Part shown: positions 33,651-46,539 of the stretch, piece after piece | Numbering within the stretch: the stretch's first letter is position 1 | How the letters are laid out: each line of letters opens with the position of its first letter | DNA from: Bradyrhizobium barranii subsp. barranii | Lineage (GTDB): Bacteria > Pseudomonadota > Alphaproteobacteria > Rhizobiales > Xanthobacteraceae | Reading direction: 5' to 3' | DNA: 64,000 nt | NCBI RefSeq assembly: GCF_017565645.3 | Contig: NZ_CP086136.1 | Location: forward strand, 5,811,501 to 5,875,500 | The notes under the pieces: generated by a model | Databases searched by the model: none | Told to the model about the DNA's origin: nothing | The model's input: the letters and a program-made list of their open reading frames with translations, nothing else | Program-made: the position numbers and the translations under genes

Positions 33651-34717
33651 TCCGCGCGAAACAACAAGCACGCATCCCCGTACGAATAGAACCGATAGCC
33701 ACTCGCGATCGCGTGCGCATACGCCTGCTGCATCGCCTCGAGCCCGGAGAACGCCGACACCAGCATGAACAGCGTCGACTTCGGCAAATGGAAATTGGTC
33801 AGCAGGATATCGACGGCACGGAAGCGATAGCCGGGGGTGATGAAGATCGACGTCTCGGCCGCGAACGGCTGGATGGTGCCGTCCTCGCCGGCCGCGCTTT
33901 CGAGCAGTCGCAGTGACGTCGTGCCGACGGCGATGATGCGGCCGCCATTCTGCCGTGCGGTGTTGAGCCGCTCTGCCGTCTCGGCGGAGATCGTGCCCCA
34001 CTCGGCATGCATCTTGTGGCCTTCGGTGTCGTCCACCTTCACCGGCAGGAAGGTCCCTGCCCCGACGTGCAGCGTGACGCGGTTGATGCCGACGCCGCGG
34101 TCGCGCAGCGCCTGCTCCAGCGCCGGGGTGAAATGCAGGCCGGCGGTGGGCGCCGCGACGGCGCCTTCATTGGCCGCGAACATGGTCTGGTAGTCCGCGA
34201 GGTCCTGATCGTCGGGCGTGCGCTTCGAGGCGATATAGGGCGGCAGCGGCGGGCTGCCGAGATCTTCGATCGCCTGATCCAGCGCCGGGCCGTGAAACGA
34301 GAATGACAGTGTCACTTCACCATCGGTGCCCTTGACCTCGACCTCGGCGTCGAGATGGCCGAGCAGGCAGACCTTGCCCTCGTTGCCGAAGCGGATGCAG
34401 TCGCCTGCCACGAGCTTTTTTGCCGGCTTGACCAGTGCCTGCCAGCGCGAGCCGTCGAGGCGCTTGATCAGCGTCGCCTCGATCTTGGGCTCGGTCTCGC
34501 GGCCGATGCGGCGGCCCTTGAGCTGCGCCGCGATCACCTTGGTGTCGTTGACGACGAGCTGGTCGCCCGCCTTCAGCCATTGCGGCAGCTCGGAAATGAG
34601 CTGGTCGCGCAGCGCGCCACCTTCCACGACCAGCATCTTCGCGGAGTCGCGCGGGCTCGCCGGGCGCAACGCGATGCGCTCGGCGGGCAGATCGAAATCG
34701 AAGAGATCAGTGCGCAT
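33644..34717 (-). CDS. queA: S-adenosylmethionine:tRNA ribosyltransferase-isomerase
   Basis: Protein of 357 aa. Transfers and isomerises the ribosyl group of SAM onto preQ1 in tRNA, giving epoxyqueuosine. Family segments are seen throughout: [19 protein letters not shown] at the N-terminus, [32 protein letters not shown] and the near-C-terminal [12 protein letters not shown] stretch ([19 protein letters not shown]). The stop codon lies inside a dispersed repeat. It precedes the cyclophilin/coaD group on the same strand but with a repeat between, so it may be transcribed separately. Confidence 0.95.
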   Translation of the reverse strand: MRTDLFDFDLPAERIALRPASPRDSAKMLVVEGGALRDQLISELPQWLKAGDQLVVNDTKVIAAQLKGRRIGRETEPKIEATLIKRLDGSRWQALVKPAKKLVAGDCIRFGNEGKVCLLGHLDAEVEVKGTDGEVTLSFSFHGPALDQAIEDLGSPPLPPYIASKRTPDDQDLADYQTMFAANEGAVAAPTAGLHFTPALEQALRDRGVGINRVTLHVGAGTFLPVKVDDTEGHKMHAEWGTISAETAERLNTARQNGGRIIAVGTTSLRLLESAAGEDGTIQPFAAETSIFITPGYRFRAVDILLTNFHLPKSTLFMLVSAFSGLEAMQQAYAHAIASGYRFYSYGDACLLFRAEP

Positions 34718-34742
34718 GTCGGGCTCAGCGCCACGCAGTCAG

Positions 34743-34852
34743 ACCCTCATGGCGAGGAGGCGCGTAGCGCCGTCTCGAACCATGAAGGCCGAGCTGCAAC
34801 AGCGGGGCCTTCATCCTTCGAGGCGCGCGTTCCGCGCTCCTCAGGATGAGGG
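34743..34852. repeat. Dispersed inverted repeat (CCCTCAT...GAAGGCC type)
   Basis: ACCCTCAT-GGCGAGGAGGCGCG and CGCGCTCCTCAGGATGAGGGT form outer arms, and GAAGGCC/GGCCTTC inner arms. The type is familiar from Bradyrhizobium and Rhodopseudomonas intergenic DNA. It separates queA from the cyclophilin gene. Confidence 0.8.
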
Positions 34853-34860
34853 TTGAGCGG

Positions 34861-35325
34861 TTACTCCGCGTCCGCGGCCATCCGCGCCTTGACGATCTTG
34901 TCGGGGTTCTGGACGGGCTCGCCGCGCTTGATCTTGTCGACGTTCTCCATGCCCTCGGTGACCTTGCCCCACACCGTGTACTGGTTGTCGAGGAAGCGGG
35001 CGTCGTCGAAGACGATGAAGAACTGGCTGTCGCCGGAATCGGGGCTGGCGGCGCGGGCCATCGAGGTGGTGCCGCGCACGTGCGGTTCCTTGTTGAATTC
35101 CGCCTTCAGCTTCTTGCCGGAGCCACCGGTGCCGGTGCCCTGCGGGCAGCCGGTCTGCGCCATGAAGCCCTCGATCACGCGGTGGAACACGATGCCGTCG
35201 TAGAAGCCCTCGCGGACCAGTTCCTTGATGCGCGCGACATGGCCGGGCGCAAGATCGGGCCGCATCTCGATGGTGACGGGGCCCTGCGTGGTCTCGAGGA
35301 TCAGGGTGTTTTCGGTGACGCTCAT
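34861..35325 (-). CDS. Cytoplasmic cyclophilin (peptidyl-prolyl isomerase)
   Basis: Protein of 154 aa without a signal peptide. Catalytic Arg is in FHRVIEGFMAQTG; MARAASPDSGDSQFFIVFDD and LDNQYTVWGKVTEGM complete the active site. It accelerates prolyl cis/trans isomerisation during folding. Its ATG overlaps the preceding gene's stop by four bases (ATGA), so it is co-translated with the TolA-like protein at 35322-35732. A second, exported cyclophilin lies at 35742-36317. Confidence 0.95.
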   Translation of the reverse strand: MSVTENTLILETTQGPVTIEMRPDLAPGHVARIKELVREGFYDGIVFHRVIEGFMAQTGCPQGTGTGGSGKKLKAEFNKEPHVRGTTSMARAASPDSGDSQFFIVFDDARFLDNQYTVWGKVTEGMENVDKIKRGEPVQNPDKIVKARMAADAE

Positions 35326-35732
35326 GCTCGTCTCTCTTGCGTTGGGGGTGAAGTCTTCCGGTTACGGAACTGGATCGCGAATGGACGTCCCGCGGCGGCC
35401 CCGGCCATTGCATCGGTAAATGGCATCGGCGTGCAGCGTTGCAGCGCCTCCATCACCGCGACCCGGTATTGCAGCCGGTCATTGTCAGAGGCCTCCGCGG
35501 ATTCATAGGTAATCCTCGGATGGCCCAGAATGTTTCCGGCCCGGTTAAAGCTCACGACGACGGTGATGTCGATAGGGCGAGCCTTGCTGGGCGGCGGCGG
35601 CTTCCAGCAGGTCCGCAAGTGCTGGAATATGTCCTGGATGGTGTTGACCTCTGCGTCCCCGGCGGCCGCGCCGGAAACGCCTGAAAGCAGCAGCGCGGCA
35701 GCCAGCAGAAGCCTATTGCCACAGCGCGCCAT
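35322..35732 (-). CDS. Exported protein with TonB/TolA C-terminal-like domain
   Basis: Protein of 136 aa with signal peptide MARCGNRLLLAAALLLSGVS (cleaved near AAAG). The mature domain, ITVVVSFNRAGNILGHPRIT then RVAVMEALQRCTPMPF and GRPFAIQFRNRK, resembles the TonB/TolA C-terminal fold with a conserved Cys pair (first Cys in LRTCWKPP). The gene lies between two cyclophilin genes, overlapping the downstream one by 4 bp, so the three probably form one operon. It may act in envelope folding or transport, but no role is proven. Confidence 0.7.
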   Translation of the reverse strand: MARCGNRLLLAAALLLSGVSGAAAGDAEVNTIQDIFQHLRTCWKPPPPSKARPIDITVVVSFNRAGNILGHPRITYESAEASDNDRLQYRVAVMEALQRCTPMPFTDAMAGAAAGRPFAIQFRNRKTSPPTQERRA

Positions 35733-35741
35733 GGTCCCATC

Positions 35742-36317
35742 CTATTTGATGTCGGAGGCGACTTGGACCTTCACCATCTTGTCGGGATCGGTGACGGCAC
35801 CGCCGGCCGAACCGGGCGGTGCCTTCTTCAGCTTGTCGACGACGTCCATGCCCTGCACGACCTCGCCGATCACGGTGTACTGGTTATCAAGGCTGCCGCC
35901 GTCCGCGAACATGATGAAGAACTGCGAGTTGGCGCTATCGACGCTGTCGCCGCGCCGCGCCATCCCGACGATGCCGCGGGCGAAATGAACCTTGGAGAAT
36001 TCCTGCTTCAGGTTCGGATATTTCGAGCCGCCGGTGCCGTTGAATTTCTCGCCGTCGCCGGTCTGGGCCATGAAGCCGTCCATGACGCGATGGAACGGCA
36101 CGTTGTTGTAATAGCCCTCGCGCGCGAGCTGCTTGATGCGCTCGGCATGCTGGGGCGCAATGTCGGTCCGCAGCTTGATGATGATGCGGCCCTTGGTGGT
36201 GTCGATGACGATGGCGTTGGCCTTGTCGAGATTGGCCGGCAATTGCTGCGCCACCGCCGGGACCGCGCTGAAGAGCGCGGCAAAAATCGTGGCAAGAATT
36301 GCGAGACGACGGATCAT
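35742..36317 (-). CDS. Exported cyclophilin (peptidyl-prolyl isomerase)
   Basis: Protein of 191 aa with signal peptide (LAILATIFAALFSAVPAVAQ). The catalytic core has FHRVMDGFMAQTG, MARRGDSVDSANSQFFIMFA and LDNQYTVIGEVVQGM. It is the periplasmic counterpart of the cytosolic enzyme encoded at 34861-35325. Spacing to the next gene downstream is 9 bases, so the three genes are an operon. coaD lies 37 bp upstream on the same strand. Confidence 0.95.
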   Translation of the reverse strand: MIRRLAILATIFAALFSAVPAVAQQLPANLDKANAIVIDTTKGRIIIKLRTDIAPQHAERIKQLAREGYYNNVPFHRVMDGFMAQTGDGEKFNGTGGSKYPNLKQEFSKVHFARGIVGMARRGDSVDSANSQFFIMFADGGSLDNQYTVIGEVVQGMDVVDKLKKAPPGSAGGAVTDPDKMVKVQVASDIK

Positions 36318-36354
36318 GAGAACTCCGGATCAGGTAGGATGAAGAATTGCGCCG

Positions 36355-36852
36355 TTATCCGGCGAATTTGGCCTTGAGCAGGTTGGCGACGAGCGGCGGC
36401 ACGAAGGTCGAGATATCTCCGCCCATGGCCGCGATTTGACGCACCAACGTGCCGGTAATTGGGCGGACGGCCGGAGAGGCCGGCAGGAACACGGTTTGGA
36501 CGTCGGGCGCCATGGCGCCGTTCATCCCGGCGAGCTGCATCTCGTAGTCGAGGTCGGTGCCGTCGCGGAGACCCCGAATCATGACAGTCGCGCCGTGCCT
36601 GCGTGCCGCGGTGACCGCAAGATCGTCGTAGGTCACGGCATCAAGCGTGCAGCCGACCTGGGCTGCGACCGGCCCGCAGACGTCATGGAGCATCTTGAGC
36701 CGCTCCTCACTAGAGAACAGCGGCTTCTTGCCGGGATGGACCCCAATCGCGACCACGAGCCGATCGCACAGGGGGACACTGTTCCGGACGACGTCCAGAT
36801 GGCCGTTGGTGATGGGGTCAAAGGAACCCGGATAGAAGGCGATACGCGGCAT
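36355..36852 (-). CDS. coaD: Phosphopantetheine adenylyltransferase
   Basis: Protein of 165 aa. Converts 4'-phosphopantetheine and ATP to dephospho-CoA in CoA synthesis. Nucleotidyltransferase motif [13 protein letters not shown] with the catalytic His is at residues ~8-20. The segment [20 protein letters not shown] is the family signature; the C-terminal [17 protein letters not shown] holds the ISSTxVR-equivalent loop in divergent form. It is the first gene of a likely operon with the cyclophilins. Confidence 0.95.
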   Translation of the reverse strand: MPRIAFYPGSFDPITNGHLDVVRNSVPLCDRLVVAIGVHPGKKPLFSSEERLKMLHDVCGPVAAQVGCTLDAVTYDDLAVTAARRHGATVMIRGLRDGTDLDYEMQLAGMNGAMAPDVQTVFLPASPAVRPITGTLVRQIAAMGGDISTFVPPLVANLLKAKFAG

Positions 36853-37101
36853 GTCCCCGTCCTACCGCGCCCGGCCCGGCCCGGCAAGCCAGACGGGTTC
36901 CCTGCCGGTTTTTCGGCGGCGCCGAGTCGGAATTCCCCGAATTGTTTCGTCCTCGGGACGACCATGAAACAAAACGAAGTGCGAACGAAACCATTTCGGG
37001 CGTCCGCGAAGACGTCCGGAAACTGGCCATGGTTACTAATCCACCCAACGAATGACGGGCCGCACAACTGGGCGTAGCGGCCGCATCACAGGGGACCGTC
37101 A

Positions 37102-37359
37102 ATGATCAAGACCATCTCGGCCATCGCTATTGCTGCGTTTGTTGCCGCCGCTCTCACCGTCCTTCCCGGTTTCGCTCCGTCCGTCGAAGCAAGCGTCCCG
37201 CAGCCGCTGGCCAAGAGCGACCGCCTCGATATCCGCACCGTCGGCAGGGACTGCTCGCAGCAGGCTTGGCCGAACTTCGAGGCATCCTGCCTGCGGCAGG
37301 CCGGCACCAAGGCCAATATCCGCGAGGCCCGCCTCGTGACCGCCGACCGGACCCCGTAG
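37102..37359 (+). CDS. Small exported protein
   Basis: Protein of 85 aa. Signal peptide MIKTISAIAIAAFVAAALTV, cleaved near VEAS. The mature part has two cysteines (VGRDCSQQAWPNFEASCLR) 14 residues apart, a likely disulfide, and the 'C-S-Q-Q-x-W-P' pattern seen in many small exported rhizobial proteins. ATG 37102 follows AGGGGACC. It stands alone between coaD and kup. Function unknown. Confidence 0.75.
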   Translation: MIKTISAIAIAAFVAAALTVLPGFAPSVEASVPQPLAKSDRLDIRTVGRDCSQQAWPNFEASCLRQAGTKANIREARLVTADRTP

Positions 37360-37494
37360 TCGGGGCTGTCAGCTTCGCGTCATATAAATCCCGAGATGAA
37401 TCCCATGGATATTTGCGACGTCCCGTCGCAGACTGTCTGATGCTCGCGCCCGTCGGAATGGCCCGGCGGGCGCGATCCCATCGGGGGGTCGACC

Positions 37495-39394
37495 TTGTCC
37501 AGTACGCCCGCAGTCGTTTCCGGCCATCACCCTGACCCTCTGCCGATTGCCATGACCATGGGCGCCCTCGGGGTTGTCTATGGCGATATCGGCACCAGCC
37601 CCCTCTACGCCCTGAAGGAAGCCGCCAAGGCGGCCGCCCATGGCGCTACGGTGACTCCCGAAGCTGTCCTGGGCGTTGCCTCGCTGATCCTCTGGGCGCT
37701 GCTGCTGATCATCTCGCTGAAATATGCGCTTCTGATCCTGCGCGCGGACAATCGCGGCGAAGGCGGCATCGTCGCGCTGCTGGCGCTATTGCATGCCCGC
37801 CACGCCCAGCCCGGCACCTGGCGCGCGCATCTCCTGGTGGTCGGCCTCGTCGGCGCTGCTCTCCTTTATGGCGACGGCGCGATCACCCCGGCGATCTCGG
37901 TGCTCTCAGCCATCGAAGGCCTCAAGGTCGATGCGCCCTCGCTCGCGCCGGTCGTCGTGCCCATCACCGTCGCCATCCTGATCGGGCTGTTCATGATCCA
38001 GAAGCAGGGCACGGGCTTCATCGGCCGCATCTTCGGGCCGGTGATGCTGGCCTGGTTCTTCGTGCTGGCCGCGCTCGGCGTCCACGGCATCGTCAAGGCC
38101 CCGGCTGTGCTCGCGGCACTGAGCCCGCTCTATGCCTTCAACTTCCTGATCCACCAGGACTTCCACATCTCCTTCGCGATCCTCGGCGCCGCCTTCCTGG
38201 CGGTGACCGGCGGTGAAGCGATGTATGCCGATATGGGCCATTTCGGCCGCTTCCCGATCCGGCTTGCCTGGTTCGCGATCTGCCTGCCCGCGCTGGTGCT
38301 GAACTACTTTGGGCAGGCCGCGCTGCTGATCACCGATCCCGCGATGATCGAGAACCCCTTCTTTCAGCTCTGCCCGGACGCCCTGCACTATCCGCTGGTC
38401 GCCTTCTCGGCGCTCGCGACCGTGATCGCCTCGCAGGCGATCATTCTCGCTGACCCAGCAATCGATCCAGCTCGGCTTCCTGCCGCGCATGCAGATCCGC
38501 CACACCACGAGCCACGCGATGGGCCAGATCTACGTGCCGCTGGTGAACTGGCTGCTCGCTGCAGCAACGCTCGGCGCGGTCCTGAGCTTCGGCACCTCGG
38601 AAGCACTCGCCGGCGCCTACGGCATCGCGGTGTCGCTGCTGATGGCGATCACCACGCTGCTCGCGGCCCTGGTCGCGATCCAGTGGGGCTATTCGCCGTG
38701 GATCGTGGTCGCCGTCAACGGCTTCTTCTTCGTGATCGACGTGATCTTCTTCTCCGCCAATTCGATCAAGCTGTTCGAGGGCGGCTGGTTTCCGCTGCTG
38801 CTCGCGGCCCTCGTCGCCTTCATGATGCTGACCTGGCGCAGCGGCGTGAGGCTGGTCGAGGCGGCGCGCGCGAAGCTGCGCCAGCCCGAGGAGGACCTGA
38901 TCGAGACTGCGGTCAACAAGTGCAGGGCCAGACTGCCCGGGACCGCCGTCTTCCTGGCATCCGCGCCGCGCGGCGTGCCGCTGGCGCTGACGCAATTCGT
39001 CAAGCACAACCACGTGCTGCATGAGCGCATCGTCCTCGTCACCGTGCTGATCGAGGAATCCCCGCACATCACCGATGAAGACCGCGCCGAGGTGATCGAG
39101 ATCATCCCCGGTATCACCCGCGTGGTCCTGCACTACGGCTTCATGCAGAATCCGACGATCTATGCCGGCCTGACGCTCGCCTGCCGCCAGGGCAAGCTGC
39201 CCGGCATCGACCTCTCCGACATCACCTACTATGTCGGCCGCGAGACCATCATCCCGAGCGAGGACATTCCGGGCATGTGGGTCTGGCGCGAAGGCCTGTT
39301 CGCCTTCCTCCAGCGCAACGCCGAACGCTCCGCCGCGTTCTTCGGCGTGCCGACGAGGCAGGTGGTGGAGTTCGGGACCGAGTTGGAGATCTGA
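37495..39394 (+). pseudogene. kup: Kup-type potassium uptake permease, frameshifted
   Basis: The 5' part (37495 to ~38443) reads [20 protein letters not shown], then [20 protein letters not shown] and nine or so helices. The 3' part (~38444-39394), in the +1 frame, reads [20 protein letters not shown] onward to the cytoplasmic tail. Intact family members join them through 'SQAI-I-S-G-A-F-S-L-T-Q-Q'. Here ATCAT is joined directly to TCTCGCTG, consistent with loss of about ten bases around 38443. The product would end after about 510 residues with a foreign tail, lacking several helices. Start TTG 37495 follows GGGGGG. It is either a true loss-of-function allele or a sequencing error. Confidence 0.88.
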
Positions 39395-39599
39395 TCGTCG
39401 TGCGGATCGCCCGTTCAGGGCAAGGCAGGCTTCGCACCACGCGTCTCGATGAGATGCCGATCACCGACAGGTAGAGCTCGTCACGCCCGCTTACCCGGGA
39501 GTGTGCGACATTCGCGCGCACCTCAATCTTGTCTGGCCCATCTCCAGACATACGCAGCAACAAATTCCAATGTTTTGTCGATCAGTTAGCTTCGCTTTT

Positions 39600-39612
39600 T
39601 TAGAAGTTCTAA
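39600..39612. promoter_or_regulatory. Irr/ICE-like palindrome upstream of the TonB receptor
   Basis: TTAGAAGTTCTAA is a perfect palindrome around one central base. It resembles the iron control element bound by Irr in alphaproteobacteria, although its spacing is shorter than the usual element. It stands ~150 bp upstream of the siderophore receptor, in an otherwise gene-free stretch (39395-39763). Confidence 0.4.
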
Positions 39613-39763
39613 GAATGCCTCCAATTATGACGTTTCGAGTGATTCAAAATTCGTCCAACTCGACGCTCGCAATGTCGCGATCTAACACGCGCGCGGGTGC
39701 GAAGTCGCGTGAGGTCAGAAGGATCATCCCGCCGGCGCGGCGATCGCCGGATGGGGCGCTGAC

Positions 39764-42182
39764 ATGGAATGCGATGGACACGGCCTGCGTGGTCGTGCGG
39801 ACTATTTTTCAAGGAACACTTTCAAGAGCACAGCCAGCGCACTCACGCTCGGCTGCTTGCTGATGGCCGTCGCGCCGGTGAACGCGCAGAACACTGGCCA
39901 ATCCGGTGCATCCGCGTTGCCGCCGGTGACGGTCGACGCACCCGTTCAGCGCGCGCAACGTCCGGTCCAGGTCCGGCGCAACGCATCGGCGCGGCGCAGT
40001 GCGAGCCAGCGGTCCGCTCAACAGGCCAACCGTTCGACAGGCCAACCGTTCGACAGTACAGCCGGAGCCCCAAGCGCTGGTGGGAACAGCAGCGCGCGTC
40101 AACGCCGGCACCAACGGGTTCGTCGCCACCCGCGCCTCCGGCGCCACCAAGACGGATGCGCCGATCATGTCGACGCCGGCATCGATCGCCGTCATCACTC
40201 GCGACGAAATGAATGTGCGGCAGGCGCAGAGCATCCGCGACCTCTTGCGCTACGCGCCAGGAATCTATTTCAGCAACGATACCGATTTCCGCTTTCAGAA
40301 CGTCAGCGCGCGCGGCTTCAGCCTCGAAACATATCTGGACGGGCTGCGGCTCCAGGGCGGACCGTTCGGTGCGCCGCGGGTCGATCCCTATTTGCTCGAG
40401 CGCGCCGAGGTGATCACCGGGCCGGCATCAATTCTCTACGGCGCCGCCTCGCCCGGCGGCATCCTCAACCTCGTCAGCAAGCGCCCGACTGAAAATCCGT
40501 TCGGAGAAGTCTCCCTGCAAACCGGCTCGTTCGACCGGATCCAGGGCGCCTTCGATGTCGGCGGCCCCGTCGACAAGGACAAGACGCTGCTCTACCGCGT
40601 CACCGGTATCGGCCTCAACGCCGACACCCAGGTCGACAATATCGGCGAGCAAAGATTTTCGATCGCGCCGGCCTGGACGTGGCGTCCGAGTATCGACACC
40701 ACCATCACCTTCCTGACGAGCTACCGGCAGGACCCGAAGGGTGGTGCCTTCGCGCTGTTGCCGATCCAGGGCACGCTGGTGCCGGGGACGTTCGGGCAGA
40801 TCCCGCGCAATTTCTTTGCCGGCGATCTCAACTACGAGACTCTCAAATACAAGCAGGCAACCGCCGGCTACGAGTTCGAGCATCGTTTCGACGACGTCTT
40901 CACGGTGCGCCAGAACGTACGCTACCTGCACAATGAGCTCAGCTATGTCGAGGTGCAGCCCGGCGGGTTCACGACGACGGGCGCGGGCGCCACGCTCCGG
41001 CTGGTCGACGGCCGCACGATCAACCGGAGCTACTTCTCGACCAACGAGAACCTCGACACATTCGCTGCCGACAACCAGCTCCAGGCCAAGTTCAACATGG
41101 GACCGCTGCAGCACACGGTGCTTGCCGGCCTCGACTACCAGCGGTTCGACTTCAACAATCTCGCCCGCTTCGCGGCCACCAACACGCTCGACATCTTGGC
41201 GCCGAATTACACGCAGAACATCGCCGTCCCCACGGCGCTCTTCCAGAACCTCGACCAGCACCTGTCGCAGCGCGGCCTCTACGTCCAGGACGAGGCCAGG
41301 CTCGGCCGGCTCACCGTCCTCGGCGGAGTCCGCTACGACTGGGCCGAGGGCAATACGCTGGCCCAGAACACCGGCGTTCGCGTCCTGAACGACGACCAGA
41401 AGCCAACCGGCCGCATCGGCGCGATCTACAATTTCGACAACGGCATCGCGCCCTATGTCAGCTACTCGACCTCGTTCCAGCCGACCTCGGTCGGCACGCT
41501 GCTCAACGGTCAGCCGTTCAAGCCGACCACCGGCGAACAGTACGAAGGCGGCGTGAAGTATCAGCCGGTCGGGACCAATCTGATGTTCACGGCCGCGGTC
41601 TACGACCTCAAGCAGCAAAACGTCGCAACCGTCATCAGTGGCCCCGGCATTCCGGCCAACACAACGGCGCAGGTCGGCGAGGTCAGCTCGCGCGGGTTCG
41701 AAGGGTCCGTCGTCGGCAGCCCCCTGCCCGGCTTCAGCCTGCGTGGGCAGTACTCCTATCTCGACAACCGGATCAGTTCGCCCCAGGACGTCAATTTCGG
41801 CAAGCGGCTCGCCAACGTCCCGATGCACACCGCCTCGCTCTGGGCCAACTATCTGGTGCAGGGCGGTCCTGCCACCGGCTTCGGCTTCGGCGGCGGCGTC
41901 CGCTACGTCCACGACATGTACACGACCAACGCCAACAATCTGACGGTTCCGACCATCGTGCCGGGCGTCTTCCTGCCCGCCGCCACGGTGCCGGCCAGCA
42001 CGGTGTTCGATGCGGTGCTGTCCTATGATTTCGGGATGCGATATCAGCAGTGGAAGGGCCTCAGTGCGGCGGTGAACGTCAACAACGTGTTCGACAAGAC
42101 CTATGTCTCGTTATGCACGGCCGGCGGCTGCCGCTGGGCGCTGGGGCGCACGGTGCTGGCGACGCTGACCTACCGGTGGTGA
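39764..42182 (+). pseudogene. TonB-dependent siderophore receptor, frameshifted by a 16-bp duplication
   Basis: From ATG 39764 the first frame has a signal-like segment (STASALTLGCLLMAVAPVNA) and a TonB box-like LPPVTVDAPV. After ~90 residues it loses coding sense at a tandem 16-bp repeat (40021-40056). The +1 frame, open from 39999, carries the plug domain (TPASIAVITRDEMNV, then QNVSARGFSLETYLDGLRLQ), the barrel, and a C-terminal aromatic end TLTYRW. With one copy removed the frames join as A-N-R-S-T-V-Q-P-E-P. The plug layout and the downstream PepSY membrane gene recall ferrichrome-type FegA. As read, the signal peptide and TonB box are uncoupled from the receptor. Confidence 0.88.
40021..40056 (+). 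repeat. 16-bp tandem duplication causing a frameshift
   Basis: ACAGGCCAACCGTTCG occurs at 40021-40036 and again at 40037-40052, followed by ACAG. A unit of 16 is not a multiple of 3, so each copy change shifts the reading frame of the siderophore receptor. Confidence 0.95.
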
Positions 42183-42186
42183 GAGG

Positions 42187-43350
42187 ATGACAGCACAGTC
42201 AGTCAAATGGTGGTCGCTGGTCCACAAATGGACCAGCCTGGTCTGCACGCTATTCCTCCTGATGCTTTGCATCACCGGGCTCCCACTGATCTTTCATGAC
42301 GAGATCGACGAGCTCTTCAAGTCGGAAGCCTCGGCCCGAGAGCTCCCGGCGGATACTCCGCAGGCTCCGCTAAGCCGGCTGGTCGACGCCGCCAAGGCGC
42401 GCTATCCGCAGCGCTACCTCCAGGTGCTCGGCTGGGACGACGATCGCGCCAACGTCGTCAACGTATTCCTCTCGGCTACGCCTGAAGCTCCCCCCGGCCA
42501 ACGTTTCCTGAAGCTGTCATTCGATTCCAGGACCGCGGAACTGATCGGCGAAGACACGCAGCAGGGCGGCCTGATGAGCGCCATCCGCATATTCCACCGC
42601 GACATGTTCTTGGGGTTGCCGGGTGAACTGTTTCTCGGCGTCATGGGCCTGCTGTTTGTCATCGCGATCGTTTCCGGCATCGTGCTCTACGCGCCCTTCA
42701 TGCGCCGGCTCAACTTCGGCACGGTGCGTCGTATCGGCGCGTCGCGGGTCAAATGGCTCGACCTGCACAATCTGATCGGCGGAGTGACTCTCATATGGCT
42801 GCTTGCCGTCGGCGTCACCGGTGTCATCAACACGATATCGTTGCCGCTGTTCTCCGCCTGGCGCGCGGAGGTGATGCCGGAGCTGATCGCGCCGCACTTG
42901 GGCAAGCCGCCGCTTGCGAAATGGGCCGACGTCGACGACGTCATGGCCGCAGCACGTCGGGCGCTCGACGGCAACACGCCGGCCAGCATCATCTTTCCGA
43001 CGGTCGCACGGTTCGGGACACCACGGCACTTCATCGTCTGGACCAAGGGCACGACGCCGATCACCTCGCGCCTGTTCACGCCCGCGATGCTCGACGCCGA
43101 AACCGGGCAGCTCGTCACCGCGCGTGGCCTGCCGTGGTATCTCAGGGCGTTGCAGGTATCGCGCCCGCTTCATTTCGGGGACTACGGCAGCCTGCCGCTG
43201 AAGATCATCTGGGCGCTGTTCGATCTTGCCGCCATCGTCGTGCTTGCCAGCGGCGTCTATCTCTGGCTCGGCAAGCGCAAATCGCCTCGCGTCACCACGC
43301 GCGCTCAGGACGGGCCGCCTGTCGTAGCGACATCCGGGATCCGTCCATGA
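42187..43350 (+). CDS. PepSY-associated membrane protein of iron uptake
   Basis: Protein of 387 aa, with an N-terminal helix (WWSLVHKWTSLVCTLFLLML), central paired helices including IRIFHRDMFLGLPGE, and a last helix near residues 350-370. His residues in VHKWTS, IFHRDM, DLHNLIGG and LHFGDYG suit the PepSY_TM (FegB/PiuB-like) family, which may bind heme and act in siderophore iron reduction. It starts 4 bp after the receptor stop and overlaps the next gene by 4 bp, so these are a three-gene iron operon. Frame is intact, unlike the receptor. Confidence 0.85.
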   Translation: MTAQSVKWWSLVHKWTSLVCTLFLLMLCITGLPLIFHDEIDELFKSEASARELPADTPQAPLSRLVDAAKARYPQRYLQVLGWDDDRANVVNVFLSATPEAPPGQRFLKLSFDSRTAELIGEDTQQGGLMSAIRIFHRDMFLGLPGELFLGVMGLLFVIAIVSGIVLYAPFMRRLNFGTVRRIGASRVKWLDLHNLIGGVTLIWLLAVGVTGVINTISLPLFSAWRAEVMPELIAPHLGKPPLAKWADVDDVMAAARRALDGNTPASIIFPTVARFGTPRHFIVWTKGTTPITSRLFTPAMLDAETGQLVTARGLPWYLRALQVSRPLHFGDYGSLPLKIIWALFDLAAIVVLASGVYLWLGKRKSPRVTTRAQDGPPVVATSGIRP

Positions 43351-43541
43351 AGCGCGAGCGCCACACCATGGACGAGATCTTTCGCTGGCCGCTCCTGCTC
43401 GGGGGGCTCATCCTTGTCGGGCTGGCGTCGGCGCTGTTCGGCGACGATGGCTGGGACGCGCTGTCCTGGGCAGCACTGGCAATTCCGCTGGCCGTGCTCG
43501 GCTGGAAGGCATCGCGCCAGCCGCATCTTCCAGGATCATAG
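43347..43541 (+). CDS. Small membrane protein of the iron-uptake operon
   Basis: Protein of 64 aa starting at the ATG within the ATGA overlap with the PepSY gene. Two hydrophobic helices are seen, WPLLLGGLILVGLASALFG and LSWAALAIPLAVLGW, with a short basic N-terminus and tail. The layout resembles small partner proteins found after PepSY_TM genes in siderophore loci. Translational coupling supports it as a real gene. A role in assembling the membrane complex is inference. Confidence 0.65.
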   Translation: MKRERHTMDEIFRWPLLLGGLILVGLASALFGDDGWDALSWAALAIPLAVLGWKASRQPHLPGS

Positions 43542-43629
43542 GCCGGACACCGGCGCGTTGTGCCGTGCCGGACCTATCCGGTTGATTGCAACCGTCAACG
43601 GAGACGACACCTGACGGGATCGGCTCGAT

Positions 43630-46371
<2,742 letters not shown>

Positions 46372-46539
46372 GGGGAAATCCGGTGAGATTTTATCTGGGA
46401 ATCATATAGCGCATCGCCCCCCTGATAACCACCCTTGCGAGGTCTGGGGAAGCGGTTTTTCCGACTGTTTTTCCAGAGACTTACGAGCTCAGCACCACCG
46501 CATCGAGCGAGGCCGGAATGTGCCGCCTGGAACCACGTC

